Shown here in pieces: positions 1 to 5,332 of a stretch of DNA of 8,065 nt (its first letter is position 1; each line of letters begins with the position of its first letter). The stretch is from Nostoc sp. CHAB 5715 (lineage in GTDB: Bacteria > Cyanobacteriota > Cyanobacteriia > Cyanobacteriales > Nostocaceae). Under the pieces are notes generated by a model. The model was given only the letters and a program-made list of their open reading frames with translations, ran no database searches and was not told the DNA's origin. The stretch covers positions 1 through 8,065 of the forward strand of contig NZ_JAIVFR010000259.1 of the NCBI RefSeq assembly GCF_020829685.1, given 5' to 3'. The translations under genes were made by a program, and so were the position numbers.

Positions 1-67
1 AATGACTAATGACCATTGTACAGACGCGTTGAACCGCGTCTCTACGAATGACTAATGACCAATGACT
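1..67. repeat. Heptamer tandem repeat array interrupted by a hairpin
   Basis: Variants of the 7-mer AATGACT/AATGACC lie head to tail at 1-14 and again at 47-67. Between them sits a perfect inverted repeat, AGACGCG at 22-28 and CGCGTCT at 35-41, with a 6-base loop. Short tandemly repeated heptamers of this sort are typical of filamentous cyanobacterial genomes. The block lies directly downstream of the AIM24-like gene (minus strand), so the hairpin could act on its mRNA 3' end. No T-run follows it on that strand, so I do not call a terminator. Confidence 0.75.
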
Positions 68-74
68 AAGATTG

Positions 75-743
75 TTATCTAGAAGTTTTTGGTAGCGCGG
101 CGGTAATTTGGCGGAGCATCATGACTTGCCAATAAGGTACAGGAGCCAGCAATACAGTACCAGTTCCCTCAAAAGTATTGACGAGAAATTCACCAGAAGT
201 CATCGAACCTAAAAGAGATTTGGTAGCTTTTTCAACGCGATAATTTAAGCTACTTGTGCGAGCGATCGCAAAATTTCCATCCACAACTAATCGATCATTT
301 CGTAAATTTATTACTTCTACAGGGCCTTGTGCTGCCATCACTACTGTACCCCTGCCTTTGACTTTTGTTTGAAACAATCCCTCGCCACCAATTAAGCCTG
401 ATACAAATTTGTTTCGTTCAACTCCTACTTCTACAGTGCCATCACTAGCCCAATAAGCGCCACTATCTAAAATCCATTCACTACCGTCTAATTCTAAAAT
501 GTGATATCCCGATAAAGAAGGCTCTAAATATAATTCACCAGTACCTGTATATGTAGGACGGAAAATATTTTCTCCCGTGGCTAAGGATTTCAAAAACCCG
601 CCTGCTGAAGGAGCTTTAGATTGCATCTGAATGTTGCCACGTATATAGTACATAGCACCAGATTCAGTTCGGACTGTTTCGTTTTGTAAAGTAACCTTGA
701 CTAAACGTAAGCTTTCTCGTTCGATTATTTCAAAACTTGCCAT
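75..743 (-). CDS. AIM24 family protein (TIGR00266-like)
   Basis: A 222-residue protein beginning MASFEIIERESLRL and ending ALPKTSR. The sequence is a run of short beta-strand-like segments rich in Gly, such as SGAMYYIRGNIQM, GTGELYLEP, LIGGEGLFQTKVKGRGTVVMAAQGPV, and a C-terminal SGEFLVNTFEGTGTVLLAP. This is the pattern of the AIM24/TIGR00266 family, a beta-rich fold of roughly this length found in bacteria and related to a yeast mitochondrial biogenesis protein. Its biochemical role in bacteria is not established. No signal peptide or membrane segment is visible. The frame stays open 13 codons further upstream to 782, but I chose the ATG at 741-743. The protein family start resembles MxxFEI, the extra residues (MILHISVKIKRKI) look like translated leader, and an A/G-rich stretch (AAAAGAAAA-like) precedes this ATG. 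It stands alone on the minus strand between repeats. An HIP1 site lies inside it at 262-269. The family call is good; a function cannot be given. Confidence 0.85.
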   Translation of the reverse strand: MASFEIIERESLRLVKVTLQNETVRTESGAMYYIRGNIQMQSKAPSAGGFLKSLATGENIFRPTYTGTGELYLEPSLSGYHILELDGSEWILDSGAYWASDGTVEVGVERNKFVSGLIGGEGLFQTKVKGRGTVVMAAQGPVEVINLRNDRLVVDGNFAIARTSSLNYRVEKATKSLLGSMTSGEFLVNTFEGTGTVLLAPVPYWQVMMLRQITAALPKTSR

Positions 744-798
744 AATTTTTCTTTTGATTTTTACAGAAATGTGTAATATCACGTCCGGTTAAACAGTT

Positions 799-874
799 GT
801 CATTGCGAACGGAGTGAAGCAATCGCTCCAGACGTTGTGATTGCTTCGTTTCACTTCGTTCCACTCGCAATGAC
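799..874. repeat. 76-bp imperfect inverted repeat
   Basis: The left arm begins GTCATTGCGAACGGAGTGAA and the right arm, read in reverse complement, begins GTCATTGCGAGTGGAACGAA. Both continue to GAAGCAATC, with a short GCTCCAGACGTTGT-like centre. The arms share the outer 10 bases exactly and the inner end almost exactly, so the whole can fold into a long hairpin. Dispersed repeats with these words (CATTGCGA...GAAGCAATC) are common in bacterial intergenic regions. An open frame of 67 codons across it on the minus strand is a by-product of the repeat and is not annotated as a gene. Confidence 0.75.
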
Positions 875-1053
875 ATATCACAAGTAATTTATCGGACATG
901 ATATAATTGGCTCTTAAACAGAATTTATATACATTTTTGGCATCTATTTTTACAAATGGCAAGTCGAAAAATTTAATTAGATTGTTAAACAAAGTCTATT
1001 TGATGAAAATGAATTATCTGTGTTCAGAAAAAATATTGGTATCACTTACTGTT

Positions 1054-1254
1054 TAACTTAACGTGAATTTGACGGCTCATATTGTGCTCATATAACATAA
1101 ATTAGTCAAATAAAAAGACCTCTAATACCAATTCCTGAAAATCCTGATTCATGTAGATTTATCGTAAGGGCATGGCATTGCCATGCCCCTACGAACCTAT
1201 TTGTATCATTATTAAAGTGAAATGGTATAAGTTTATCGAACTCACGTTAGTTTA
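1054..1254. mobile_element. MITE-like element, ~201 bp, non-coding
   Basis: The ends are inverted: 1054-1072 (TAACTTAACGTGAATTTGA) matches the reverse complement of 1236-1254 (TAAACTAACGTGAGTTCGA) at 15 of 19 positions. Nested inside is a second inverted pair, ATACCAATTC at 1125-1134 and GAAATGGTAT at 1219-1228. At the centre is a 33-bp palindrome, listed separately. There is no coding capacity. The arrangement fits a small non-autonomous transposable element or a dispersed structured repeat. No transposase and no clear target-site duplication are seen, so mobility is inferred only from the architecture. Confidence 0.5.
1162..1194. repeat. 33-bp near-perfect palindrome
   Basis: TCGTA, one unpaired base, GGGCATGGCA, a central T, TGCCATGCCC, one unpaired base, then TACGA. 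The 10-bp inner arms and 5-bp outer arms are perfect. Palindromes of this GGGCATGGCA type recur in cyanobacterial intergenic DNA. This one is the core of the MITE-like element at 1054-1254. Confidence 0.85.
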
Positions 1255-1324
1255 GTTAGAGTGAATATTTATAATTTTGAAAAATAGTTAACTAGTTCCG
1301 TGGGTTTAAGTCCCCCGGTTCAAT

Positions 1325-1368
1325 AAAAAAGCAAGTTTTGTGTTGGGGTTAAATCCCCATTACAAAAC
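1325..1368 (-). terminator. Rho-independent-like terminator downstream of the histidine kinase
   Basis: Read on the minus strand, GTTTTGT...GGGG at the start pairs with CCCC...ACAAAAC at the end (1335-1368). This gives a stem of about 14 bp with two mismatches and a loop of about six bases, followed at once by TTGCTTTTTT. It lies about 125 bases past the kinase stop codon on the same strand, so it probably ends that transcript. Confidence 0.55.
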
Positions 1369-1373
1369 AAAAT

Positions 1374-1471
1374 TTACGAATTACGAATTACGAACTTGTA
1401 CCCTCGCTTGTCCTGAGCGTAGCCGTTGGCGCAGCCTCTCGTAGAGAAGGGCGTAGCCGAAGTATTACGAA
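1374..1471. repeat. Heptamer array (TTACGAA) split by a GCGTAGCC-type repeat
   Basis: TTACGAA occurs three times in tandem at 1374-1394 and once more at 1465-1471. The intervening stretch from about 1403 to 1461 contains GAGCGTAGCCGTTGGCGCAG, CTCTCGTAGAGAAG and GGGCGTAGCCGAAG. These mosaic words recur in this window near 3440-3500 and 4938-4985. It looks as if the mosaic repeat was inserted into, or captured by, a heptamer array, as also seen at 1-67. Confidence 0.7.
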
Positions 1472-1492
1472 TTATTTAATGAATCTTCACTC

Positions 1493-2938
1493 CTAAGTTT
1501 TAGCTCCTATTTTGTGTTTATTGCTAACTTCTAAGGGGAGGAAAATTGTCAAAACTTCCCCATAGTGTGGACGCTGACGCACAATCAGTTTGCCGCCGAT
1601 CGCCTGAAACAAATGCTTGGTTGCGGCGATATTCAAACTAATCGTACCCGTTTCTGGTTGGAACATCAGCAATTGACCTAGAGCTTTGCGAATTGGTGGC
1701 GTTGCAGGTATGGTGGCTTTACTTGAATCTTTGCATCCAAATTGGGGCGATAATTGTAACTTAAGTTGATCTCCCGCCGGGATAACTTGTACTTGAATAT
1801 GGCTACCAGCAGGTAAGCTGCGAGTGAAATTCTCTATCAAACCAGTGAGTACCTGATCCAGCATCATGGGATTACTTACCACTGTTGGTAGTTGCTGGGG
1901 TAAAACAACATTTAAAGTTAAGTTCCGCCGATGCGCTGCTTGTTCCCAACGGGGAATGCTCTGCTGCAACACTTGATCTAAAGACATCGGTGTGAGTTGA
2001 GTTTTTGGCGATTTTGCTGAGGTAGTAGTTTCCAATTCCGCTGCCTTAAACAGCAACTCCATACGGTCAATTTGCTCGGTACACTCGTGATCGATAATTT
2101 TTAAGCGATTGATCACGCTAGCATCTAAGTCTCGCCGCTTCAGCAGTAAGCGAGTCATGGTGCGAATAGTTGTTAAAGGTGTGCGGACTTCGTGAGCGAA
2201 AGCTTGGAGCAATTCTACATCAGGATTTTGGGCATTGGGCATTGGGCATTGGGCATTGGGCATTGGGCATGGTTTATCCTCCTTGTCCCCAGTCTCTTCT
2301 GCTTCTGTTAATTCCTGAAGCAACAACTGGCTAAACTGAATCATGATGCGGTAATCTGGCGCTACCGGAGAATACTCTTGTACTAATGTATCCAGGCGGG
2401 CAAAAAATTCTGGATTAGCCAGCATTACCCTTGCTCCTAGCGATCGCCAAGCCTGCTGCACTACCTCTGGCTCAAAAGAAAATGAAAAGGTTTTTTTACC
2501 GTTTTTGTGTGTTGCTAAAACCAGTACTAATCTAAATTTTTCTGTAAAAACCAAGCAAAACTGCTCTGCACCTAGTGGATCGGCAGGTAATAAAGAAAGT
2601 ACCGATTCATGGGGAGCCATTTCTTCATTTGCAGAGGCAATTGCATCTGGCATCTGAAATGGCATCAGCGCCAAAGGGTTAAATGGTTTTGCCGTAAAAG
2701 TTACTGTTTGTAAACTTTGAGTCAGTTTTGGCTGACTAAATAAGGGTGCTGGTGCAGCTAAAACTAATCCTTGGGTTGTGTCTCTTGAAGCAGCTGCTAA
2801 AGTATTTAATAGCAAATGTTCTGTCGCTGCTAGGCTGACACGCCACTGCCGTTCTGCTTTAGCAGGTGAACATTCAGCCACACTTGATTGATTTTCAGCC
2901 AAGATTTCGCTCAGACTTGGCAATATCCATTTGTACAC
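1493..2938 (-). CDS. Soluble sensor histidine kinase with DICT-like N-terminal domain
   Basis: A 481-residue protein with no transmembrane segment, so it should act in the cytoplasm. Residues about 1-115 are unassigned. Residues about 115-210 (LLPADPLGAEQFCLVFTEKF onward, with SLGAR and the following LLLQEL) resemble the DICT sensory domain of cyanobacterial signalling proteins; that is a tentative match. The HisKA dimerisation domain follows, with the H-box AFAHEVRTPLTTI and phospho-acceptor His249. An N-box-like stretch, DQVLTGLIENFTRSLP, has Asn370. The C-terminal IAATKHLFQAIGGKL...GEVLTIFLPL matches the end of an HATPase_c domain. The ATP-lid glycine boxes are poor: SPQFG replaces DxGxG and TGTISL replaces GTGLGL. 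A heptanucleotide array encodes CPMPNAQ twice between the sensor and H-box. The start is GTG, the first start codon after an in-frame TGA, with AAGGGGTG seven bases upstream. It is a single gene with no response regulator beside it. Soluble cyanobacterial stress kinases such as Hik34 are a possible comparison, which I could not verify. Confidence 0.85.
   Translation of the reverse strand: MYKWILPSLSEILAENQSSVAECSPAKAERQWRVSLAATEHLLLNTLAAASRDTTQGLVLAAPAPLFSQPKLTQSLQTVTFTAKPFNPLALMPFQMPDAIASANEEMAPHESVLSLLPADPLGAEQFCLVFTEKFRLVLVLATHKNGKKTFSFSFEPEVVQQAWRSLGARVMLANPEFFARLDTLVQEYSPVAPDYRIMIQFSQLLLQELTEAEETGDKEDKPCPMPNAQCPMPNAQNPDVELLQAFAHEVRTPLTTIRTMTRLLLKRRDLDASVINRLKIIDHECTEQIDRMELLFKAAELETTTSAKSPKTQLTPMSLDQVLQQSIPRWEQAAHRRNLTLNVVLPQQLPTVVSNPMMLDQVLTGLIENFTRSLPAGSHIQVQVIPAGDQLKLQLSPQFGCKDSSKATIPATPPIRKALGQLLMFQPETGTISLNIAATKHLFQAIGGKLIVRQRPHYGEVLTIFLPLEVSNKHKIGAKT
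2228..2269. repeat. Six tandem 7-bp repeats inside the kinase gene
   Basis: TTGGGCA (GGGCATT in another register) is repeated six times without mismatch, 42 bp in all. It encodes two copies of CPMPNAQ in the kinase just before the H-box region. Six units keep the reading frame; gain or loss of one or two units would shift it. Confidence 0.95.
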
Positions 2939-2945
2939 AGGCTTT

Positions 2946-2953
2946 CACCCCTT
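2946..2953 (-). promoter_or_regulatory. Ribosome binding site deciding a GTG start
   Basis: AAGGGGTG on the minus strand lies seven bases before the GTG at 2936-2938. No in-frame ATG lies near, and a TGA closes the frame just upstream, so this site fixes the kinase start. Confidence 0.7.
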
Positions 2954-3076
2954 AATTCAAGAGCGACTAACAGCGTCTAGGGTAGAAATTTCACTACTAC
3001 CTAAGAGGTTATAGCTATTTGTGTACTGACAACAGTCGTAGAACCGAACAATTCGGGCGCAATTTCCCCTCTAAGT

Positions 3077-3140
3077 GCGATCGCAGTTATGGGCTGAAAA
3101 ACTACTCGCGCTCATTTTTACCGATAGGTATGGCGATCGC
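3077..3140. repeat. HIP1 octamers GCGATCGC
   Basis: Exact copies lie at 3077-3084 and 3133-3140 here. Others in the window are at 262-269, 2440-2447 and 5182-5189. HIP1 is the highly over-represented palindrome of many cyanobacterial genomes and is the simplest evidence for the host lineage. Confidence 0.9.
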
Positions 3141-3245
3141 AGAAAGCTTAATTAACAGCAGCAGCTGTTGAATGTAATCATCAGTGTACTGGAGGTTGCC
3201 GTAGATGAAACTAACTGGGTTGTTGATTTCGTGAGCAAGGACATC
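3102..3245 (-). pseudogene. Remnant of a histidine kinase (H-box fragment)
   Basis: On the minus strand the frame reads DVLAHEINNPVSFIYGNL followed by QYTDDYIQQLLLLIKL. This is the HisKA H-box and following helix of a large class of cyanobacterial hybrid kinases (typical form GVAHEINNPVNFIYGNL). After KL the sequence continues SAIAIPIGKNERE to a TAG at 3102-3104, running over a HIP1 site, and no longer looks like a kinase. Upstream the frame is closed by a TAG after about 10 codons, and the sequence there belongs to a different gene (next entry). Everything else of a kinase is missing, so this is a fossil, unrelated in sequence to the intact kinase next door, whose H-box is AHEVRTPL. Confidence 0.7.
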
Positions 3246-3384
3246 GGATACAGTTGTTTTCCACACGATCTAAAGAGAGTGCCGCACCGCGATGAAGACA
3301 TTGGTCTAGAAATACTACAACATTTCCAACAGAATTGCGGTACACGACAAATTCCTGGTTTAGCATTGTGATACGTTTGGGCTT
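3238..3384 (-). pseudogene. Remnant of a Rieske [2Fe-2S] oxygenase N-terminal domain
   Basis: On the minus strand the frame reads KPKRITMLNQEFVVYRNSVG, then NVVVFLDQCLHRGAALSLDR, then VENNCIRCP. This is the Rieske cluster-binding pattern CxHRGxxLSxGxV...CxxCPYHGW, as in ring-hydroxylating oxygenases and chlorophyllide/pheophorbide a oxygenase-like proteins. The first Cys-x-His pair (CLH) and the second Cys (CP) are present. The second His (YHGW) is lost because the homology stops at 3238-3243, where the kinase remnant begins in another frame. The upstream end stops at a dispersed repeat (TATACCATTTC at 3384-3394). There is no catalytic domain. Clearly a fragment, not a functional gene. Confidence 0.65.
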
Positions 3385-3398
3385 ATACCATTTCTTTG

Positions 3399-3510
3399 TG
3401 AGGCTGCGCCAAACCCTTTTAACTTCTTTCTTTGTGTCCTTCTCTACGAGACGCTACGCGAATGCCTCCTTTACGGTAGCCTGCGGCAAGCCGCTTGGCA
3501 TCTACGTTTT
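3399..3510. repeat. Mosaic intergenic repeat cluster
   Basis: Contains GAGGCTGCGCC, a T/C-rich stretch CTTCTTTCTTTGTGTCCTTC, then TCTCTACGAGACGCTACGCG and TTTACGGTAGCCTGCGGCAA. The last part can fold, as GCGGCAAGCCGC is nearly palindromic. The same word family occurs at 1403-1461 and 4938-4985. A short open frame across it on the plus strand has no protein-like features. Confidence 0.6.
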
Positions 3511-3523
3511 TCTTTCTTGTACT

Positions 3524-3845
3524 TATAGCGGTTCTCGTTTACGTGAGGTACACCCGTAGGGGCACGAGCCAGCTCATACGTGTCAACTTAACGTAAAAGC
3601 CATGTCCCGCAAGGAACTGAAGTTCCTTGGCTAATAGCTTAAGTCTTCTTTTGATGACTAAATAATCCGAAAAATTTTTAGTCTACTTTAGTAGACTTTA
3701 GCTATAAGCCCTGAAATTCATTTCTGGGCGGGCGTGTCAGCCAACAGATAAGCGATTTTTAGCTTAAGTTGACACCAATGAGCAAAGTTTAGCCCCTACA
3801 CCTTGCGATATAATGTTGTACCGCATTTGGATGGGAACCGCTATA
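3524..3845. mobile_element. Foldback / MITE-like element with three internal hairpins
   Basis: The two arms carry the same words in the same order when the right arm is reverse-complemented: TATAGCGGTTC (3524-3534 and 3835-3845), GGTACA, GTAGGGGC, GCTCAT, then GTGTCAACTTAA (3580-3591 and 3764-3775) and TAAAA. Between the arms are three consecutive hairpins: AAGGAACT/AGTTCCTT near 3611-3628, AGTCTAC/GTAGACT near 3680-3698, and GCCCTGAAAT/ATTTCTGGGC near 3707-3729 with one mismatch. No open frame of note and no transposase are present. An outer pair, ATACCATTTC at 3385-3394 and GAATTGGTAT at 3868-3877, brackets the element and may be a further nested layer. Structure-rich, non-autonomous elements of this kind are common in large filamentous cyanobacterial genomes; the identity of this family is not known to me. 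Confidence 0.6.
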
Positions 3846-4003
3846 TGGTTTAGTGCATCTTCATACAGAATTGGTATTACTAGTTACAGCAAAGCTGAAT
3901 TCGCAGGTGTACCAGAAGTTTTTTAACATACTCTTCCCTTAACTATTAAATTTATCAATACCACTTTAAGTAAAAGCCAAAAATATCCACTTACTAATTA
4001 AGG

Positions 4004-4046
4004 AAAAAGCGTTTTAAACCAACTTGAAAAAGCCAGTTTAAAACGC
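4004..4046 (-). terminator. Rho-independent-like terminator for the leader-peptide gene
   Basis: On the minus strand GCGTTTTAAAC and GTTTAAAACGC form a perfect 11-bp stem (4036-4046 with 4009-4019) around a 16-base loop, followed directly by TTTTTCC. It is about 220 bases past the end of the bacteriocin-like gene on the same strand. The stretch between (4047-4265) has no recognisable gene. Confidence 0.6.
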
Positions 4047-4265
4047 CCTAAACTACTGGAAAGATCGAAAATTAGTTAGTGATAAATAATTGTTGTGTTA
4101 GTTGCTAAAAGAACCAGCAGTTTTCACCAAGCAGTTAACAGAGGAGTACAGTCGTGCTAACTACTAAACACTTTTGAATCAATTTATTACTCAAGTTTGT
4201 CAAGAAAACTACTAGATTTCCATAGATAGCAACTAAAAGCTTGTAATTTATATGAGTAGTGTTTT

Positions 4266-4553
4266 TTAGCCACCTAAAGCGTTGAATACTGTATTACCTG
4301 TAGCTCCTAATACTCCTCCTGACTTTTGTCCTATCTGACCTTGCCCAGTTACTGCCTCACGTTCAATCGCAGTCAGTGTCTGTCCTGCTGCTCCTGCAAG
4401 GGATTAGGTAGCACCAAACGTTGCTTCTAAATCGTTAACTGTGCTGCCGCCAACAATTGAGCTTTGTTGTGTCTCGTTCAACTCCTCAAATAAGGTTGCA
4501 GAAATATCTCCATTTCCTATTGACATTCCTAAATATAACATTTGAATAGCCAT
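4266..4553 (-). pseudogene. Bacteriocin-like double-glycine leader peptide gene with in-frame TAA
   Basis: From the ATG at 4551-4553 the frame reads MAIQMLYLGMSIGNGDISAT, then LFEELNETQQSSIVGG, then STVNDLEATFGAT, and stops at TAA (4404-4406): 49 residues. The same frame then stays open for 45 codons (SLAGAAGQTLTAIEREAVTG, ending GATGNTVFNALGG) to a TAA at 4266-4268. LFEELNETQQSSIVGG is a typical double-glycine leader: hydrophobic/acidic spacing, a helical LF-EL-QQ pattern and GG at residues 35-36. Such leaders direct export and cleavage by C39-peptidase ABC transporters, and cyanobacteria carry many such bacteriocin-like precursors. The sequence after the TAA is Gly/Ala-rich like a core peptide, so the simplest reading is a precursor of about 95 residues broken by one nonsense change. 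The alternative is a genuinely short 13-residue product. AAGAG lies eight bases before the ATG. M5 and M10 are other possible starts. No transporter or modifying enzyme is in the window. Confidence 0.6.
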
Positions 4554-4588
4554 CAGTTCAACTCTTAATTCTATAAGTTACACAAGCA

Positions 4589-4594
4589 ATTATA
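4589..4594 (-). promoter_or_regulatory. Candidate -10 box of the leader-peptide gene
   Basis: On the minus strand CTGTATAATTG contains a perfect TATAAT about 35 bases before the ATG. No good TTGACA lies 17 bases upstream (ATAACA is there). This weak -35 would fit a promoter needing an activator, and the triple repeat at 4631-4657 sits just behind it. Confidence 0.45.
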
Positions 4595-4630
4595 CAGTTT
4601 ATCTCATGTGATGTTATACATATTTGGAAA

Positions 4631-4657
4631 TATCCTACTTTTCTTACTTTTCCTACT
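4631..4657 (-). repeat. Triple 9-bp direct repeat, set A (candidate operator)
   Basis: Read on the minus strand there are three adjacent 9-mers: AGTAGGAAA, AGTAAGAAA and AGTAGGATA. They end about 36 bases upstream of the TATAAT box of the leader-peptide gene, so they would cover roughly -48 to -75 from the expected transcription start, a usual place for an activator. A matching set lies 175 bases further upstream. Confidence 0.6.
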
Positions 4658-4805
4658 TTTTATTTTCGATAAATTCATGTCGTATAAATAGCAATTAAGT
4701 AATTTTATTTAGGCTATAGCTTAGAAATAAAAAACTTCTTACCTCTTGTATCCTTTTAGTATTGGCTATTTTTTCATAACAGAATAATTGAGGATTTATA
4801 CAAAA

Positions 4806-4832
4806 CATCCTACTAAACCTACTTTTCCCACT
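4806..4832 (-). repeat. Triple 9-bp direct repeat, set B
   Basis: Read on the minus strand: AGTGGGAAA, AGTAGGTTT, AGTAGGATG, again exactly contiguous with a 9-bp period. It shares the AGTAGGAWW core with set A. It is followed (minus strand) by TTTTGTATAAATCC, a second TATAA-like box, so it may mark a second promoter. It also lies 66 bases before an ATG on the plus strand (4899). Confidence 0.6.
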
Positions 4833-4898
4833 AATACTAATTATTGTTGTAACTAAATATACAATCATTACATTAGATAAAAAAATATTGAGTGTAAT

Positions 4899-5149
4899 GA
4901 CTACCTCTGCTATTAAACCAACTCCCCATCCACAGCTGCGTTGGCGTAGCCCGCGCTTCTCTACCAGACGCTGCGCGTAGCTTGCTTAAGAGGAGGGGTA
5001 CGACTTGCCTCTGCTACCACCGCAGGCATCGCCCACTGGGGAAACTTTGCCAGCAGCCTCTTGATGATGATACAGCTGCATCACCTCCCCAATCGCCACA
5101 GCCTCACCTTCTGACATACATCACCCAACTGGAGCGATAGTCAACAGAA
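4899..5149 (+). other. Unrecognised possible gene remnant broken by a repeat
   Basis: An ATG at 4899 begins MTTSAIKPTPHPQL and then runs into a mosaic repeat (4938-4985) and a TAG. Beyond the repeat the plus strand reads, in different frames, LASATTAGIAHWGNFASSLL and then DDDTAASPPQSPQPHLLTYI followed by TQLER and a TAG. Both stretches look somewhat protein-like, and a frame change between them would be needed to join them. I do not recognise a family. It may be a decayed gene or chance. From here to 5332 I see nothing else except an HIP1 site at 5182-5189. Confidence 0.2.
4938..4985. repeat. Mosaic GCGTAGCC-type repeat
   Basis: GCGTTGGCGTAGCCCGCGC, then TTCTCTACCAGACGC and TGCGCGTAGCTTGC. 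It is the third member in this window of the word family at 1403-1461 and 3440-3500, and appears to interrupt the frame starting at 4899. Confidence 0.65.
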
Positions 5150-5332
5150 AGTAGCAAAATTTTTAATCTAGGTCTATTTTAGCGATCGCAGATGCAAGTT
5201 TGAGGAAGGATAAACCTCATTTCGTCAGATGCAGCAGGCTACGTAAAAGATTCTATGTGCGACGCCGAATAGCCCGTCGTAGATATCGCATTTTTTGAGT
5301 AGATTAACAATAGACCATCTCAAAGGCACTTT

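Noticed and set aside
789..992. 67-codon open frame on the minus strand
   Set aside because: Much of its predicted protein (HCEWNEVKRSN...) is the translation of the inverted repeat at 799-874; no family resemblance and no ribosome binding site.
1296..1320. tRNA T-arm-like GTGGGTTTAAGTCCCCC
   Set aside because: No acceptor stem, D-arm or anticodon arm can be found upstream; the similar GGGGTTAAATCCCC beside it belongs to a terminator-like hairpin.
2228..2269. CRISPR-like regular repeats
   Set aside because: The 7-bp units are contiguous with no spacers, so this is a tandem repeat, not a CRISPR array. No CRISPR array is seen anywhere in the window.
3168..3559. Two plus-strand open frames
   Set aside because: The first is the antisense shadow of the Rieske and kinase remnants, which read as clear protein motifs on the minus strand. 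The second spans mosaic repeats and has no protein-like features.
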